From assembly GCA_017383665.1 (NCBI GenBank), contig JAFNWA010000317.1, positions 1 to 23,505 of the forward strand: DNA of 23,505 nucleotides, written 5' to 3'. The translations under genes and the position numbers were made by a program. Each line of letters begins with the position of its first letter. Within the stretch, counting starts at the first letter, position 1. The notes beneath the pieces are model-generated. The model had not been told where the DNA came from and searched no databases. It was given only the letters and a program-made list of their open reading frames with translations. This document shows, piece by piece, positions 21,915 through 23,505 of the stretch. This DNA is from Bacteroidaceae bacterium (GTDB lineage: Bacteria; Bacteroidota; Bacteroidia; Bacteroidales; Bacteroidaceae).

Positions 21915-23201
21915 ATGAAAAAAAGAATTCAATGGTTGTTTTTGGTTGCAGCATTGCTCTCAGTTGTGCCATCGGTCGCACAGGACGAGAGTGTGGTTAC
22001 CTTGGCCGGTAATGCATATATAACTGCAACATCAGTGGGTTGTGACTCTAAAAATGTCTTTATAGACGAACAGAATTGTACATTGCGCAATTGGGATAGC
22101 ACAGATGATGTGGTCAGTTTCTACTTCAAAGCAGAAAAAACTGGTAAGATGAGAATCGCGCTTCAGGCAAAAGGAAACTCTAAAATAGAGGTTTCGCTTT
22201 TGGGAAAGAAGAAAAAAATCAAACTTGGCAACGATGAATTGTCTCGCGTGGAGGTAGGTACTTTCAAGGTAAAAACACCGGGTTATGTTAAAATAGATAT
22301 CCGTGGTCTGAAGATAAACGACGGTGCAGATTTTGGTAATGTATCGGCTGTTATTGTGGGTGGTGATGTTGCTCCGGTTGTTTGTGTAGCTCCCGATTTC
22401 AGTACTCATTTTGGCCGCCGAGGCCCCTCGGTACATATGGGTTACGCTCTTCCTAAAGAGGATATTGAGTGGTTCTATAATGAGGTGATTGTACCCGAGG
22501 AGGGAGATATCCCCAGCAGCTATTATATGGCTTGCGGTTTCGGCCAGGGCTATTTCGGAATGCAGAACAATTCCCCCTATCCAAGAAGAGTGCTCTTTTC
22601 AGTGTGGAGTCCTTTTGAAACAGACAACCCTGCAGAAATTCCCGATTCTTTACGAGTGCAACTCGTTAGAAAAGGAGAAAATGTAAAGATAAATGATTTT
22701 GGTAATGAGGGTTCCGGCGGTCAAAGTTATATGCACTATGACTGGAAGGCCGGTGAGCGTTGCCGATTCCTGATGGGCGTACATCCGGATGGCGATAACA
22801 GCACGGTTTATACAGCCTATTTCTACGACAACCATCAGAATAAATGGGTGCTTGTGGCATCGTGGCGTCGTCCAAAAACTACAACTTGGTACACAAATGC
22901 ACACTCTTTCCTTGAGAATTTTAACCCTGTTATGGGTTACATCAATCGCAAGGCTTATTATTGCAACCAGTGGGCACGCACAGCCGACGGGCGTTGGGTT
23001 CCGCTGGCGCGTGGACGGTTTACCTGTGACACGACTGGCCATTACAGACATCGTCTCGACTATACCGGTGGTGTTGAGGGCGAGGGCTTCTTCCTCTCAA
23101 TGGGCGGTTTCTTTGATGAGTTCATGACATCGGGTACTTGGTTTGAGCGTGAAGGCAATGTGACTGAAGCTCCTGATATTGATTTTTCAACGCTTGAATA
23201 A
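21915..23201 (+). CDS. Exported DUF5077-DUF3472 protein
   Basis: A 428-residue protein with a signal peptide (about 1-23, ending PSVAQ). An N-terminal beta-rich domain (about 30-150; LAGNAYITATSVG through VSAVIVGGDV) resembles DUF5077, thought to be a carbohydrate-binding-like fold. It is followed by a DUF3472 region (about 165-400) with VQLVRKGENVKINDFGNEG, WKAGERCRFLMGV and SWRRPKTTTWYTNAHSFLEN. Such two-domain proteins are common in gut Bacteroidetes and often sit near glycan-use genes; no catalytic residue is known to me. The ATG at 21915 gives the signal peptide; the frame runs 23 codons further upstream into the MORN gene. It follows MORN by 25 bases, so the two may be co-expressed. Confidence 0.8.
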   Translation: MKKRIQWLFLVAALLSVVPSVAQDESVVTLAGNAYITATSVGCDSKNVFIDEQNCTLRNWDSTDDVVSFYFKAEKTGKMRIALQAKGNSKIEVSLLGKKKKIKLGNDELSRVEVGTFKVKTPGYVKIDIRGLKINDGADFGNVSAVIVGGDVAPVVCVAPDFSTHFGRRGPSVHMGYALPKEDIEWFYNEVIVPEEGDIPSSYYMACGFGQGYFGMQNNSPYPRRVLFSVWSPFETDNPAEIPDSLRVQLVRKGENVKINDFGNEGSGGQSYMHYDWKAGERCRFLMGVHPDGDNSTVYTAYFYDNHQNKWVLVASWRRPKTTTWYTNAHSFLENFNPVMGYINRKAYYCNQWARTADGRWVPLARGRFTCDTTGHYRHRLDYTGGVEGEGFFLSMGGFFDEFMTSGTWFEREGNVTEAPDIDFSTLE

Positions 23202-23264
23202 AGGTACGGCTTTTGCATGTTGGGGCGATAAGCAATTCATTGTCCTCAAAAAAAGTCTTGAATA

Positions 23265-23296
23265 ATTGTGAAATAATATTATTGTAACTATCTTTG
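23265..23296 (+). promoter_or_regulatory. Promoter for the last gene
   Basis: A partial -33 ATTG (23265-23268) and a -7 TATCTTTG (23289-23296) are 20 bases apart, within the usual Bacteroidetes range. Transcription would start near 23303, giving a leader of about 87 bases before the ATG at 23390. Confidence 0.6.
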
Positions 23297-23300
23297 TAAA

Positions 23301-23338
23301 CGCTGAATCAGCGAATGTTCTGTTCAAGAGAGTTCGCT
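23301..23338 (+). promoter_or_regulatory. Inverted repeats in the leader of the last gene
   Basis: CGCTGA-A-TCAGCG (23301-23313) sits at the predicted transcription start, and AGCGAA (23310-23315) pairs with TTCGCT (23333-23338). The two pairings are mutually exclusive because they share bases 23310-23313, so they could be alternative leader structures or a regulator site. Function unknown. Confidence 0.3.
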
Positions 23339-23389
23339 GTTGCCGATAAAATGATAAACACAATCAATATTAATTAATTAACTGTAATT

Positions 23390-23505
23390 ATGAATTTGAA
23401 GAAATTTTTTGGTGCAGCCCTTGTTGCTGTAATGGCATTTGCCGGCACAACATCACAGGCTCAGTCTCTTTCTCCCTCTACAAAATGGCATTGGGACAAA
23501 GGTAC
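23390..23505 (+). CDS. Exported protein, N-terminus only (possible GH109/oxidoreductase-like)
   Basis: The first 38 codons of a gene cut by the window end. It begins MNLKKFFGAALVAVMAFAG, a signal peptide probably cleaved after SQA, then LSPSTKWHWDKGT. The WHWDKGT segment after the signal resembles, from memory, exported Gfo/Idh/MocA-type proteins annotated as glycosyl hydrolase family 109 in Bacteroides; with so few residues this is a weak suggestion. It has its own promoter and a leader of about 87 bases. Confidence 0.7.
   Translation, partial: MNLKKFFGAALVAVMAFAGTTSQAQSLSPSTKWHWDKG

Overview
The window looks like a chromosomal core segment of a Bacteroidales bacterium (Bacteroides/Prevotella-like; I cannot fix the genus). 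Three things point there: the nadK // pdxJ-exbB-exbD-tonB block, the yicC-gmk-nadD block and the DUF4290-murA pair; the lack of Shine-Dalgarno-like leaders; and repeated matches to the Bacteroidetes -7 promoter element TAnnTTTG at operon starts. No rRNA, tRNA, CRISPR array, transposase or phage gene was seen.

Layout. (1) 1-927, minus strand: nadK and possibly the first codons of a following gene. (2) 1065-7234, plus strand: a tightly packed operon, pdxJ (vitamin B6), exbB-exbD-tonB (energising outer-membrane transport), a DJ-1/PfpI protein, ispD (MEP isoprenoid pathway) and recG. (3) 7339-8682: ndk, then a GTG-started secreted M23 peptidase with a LysM domain. (4) 8728-9714: two small paralogous exported proteins of unknown function, separated by two hairpins and a good promoter, and closed by a strong 21-bp hairpin terminator. 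(5) 18991 down to 9806, minus strand: nine genes with gaps of 36 bp or less, tsaB, DUF4290, murA, rimM, a membrane-anchored degenerate M23 protein, dxr, rseP, a lipoprotein serpin and an alkaline phosphatase. (6) 19220-23201, plus strand: yicC-gmk-nadD, a secreted MORN-repeat protein and a secreted DUF5077-DUF3472 protein. (7) 23390 to the end: the start of another exported protein with its own promoter.

How it fits together. Much of the window serves cofactors (nadK, nadD, pdxJ), isoprenoid precursors (ispD, dxr), peptidoglycan (murA, two M23 proteins), translation (tsaB, rimM), nucleotides (gmk, ndk) and envelope transport or proteolysis (exbB/exbD/tonB, rseP). The accessory flavour is at operon ends, where exported proteins were added: serpin plus phosphatase behind rseP, MORN plus DUF3472 behind nadD, and the small-protein pair.

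I did not find a clear new multi-gene system. The observations most worth a second look are the serpin overlapping the site-2 protease gene by one base, the M23 protein that keeps its zinc ligands but lacks the catalytic histidines, the tandem small exported proteins, and MurA with Asp at the fosfomycin-target Cys position.
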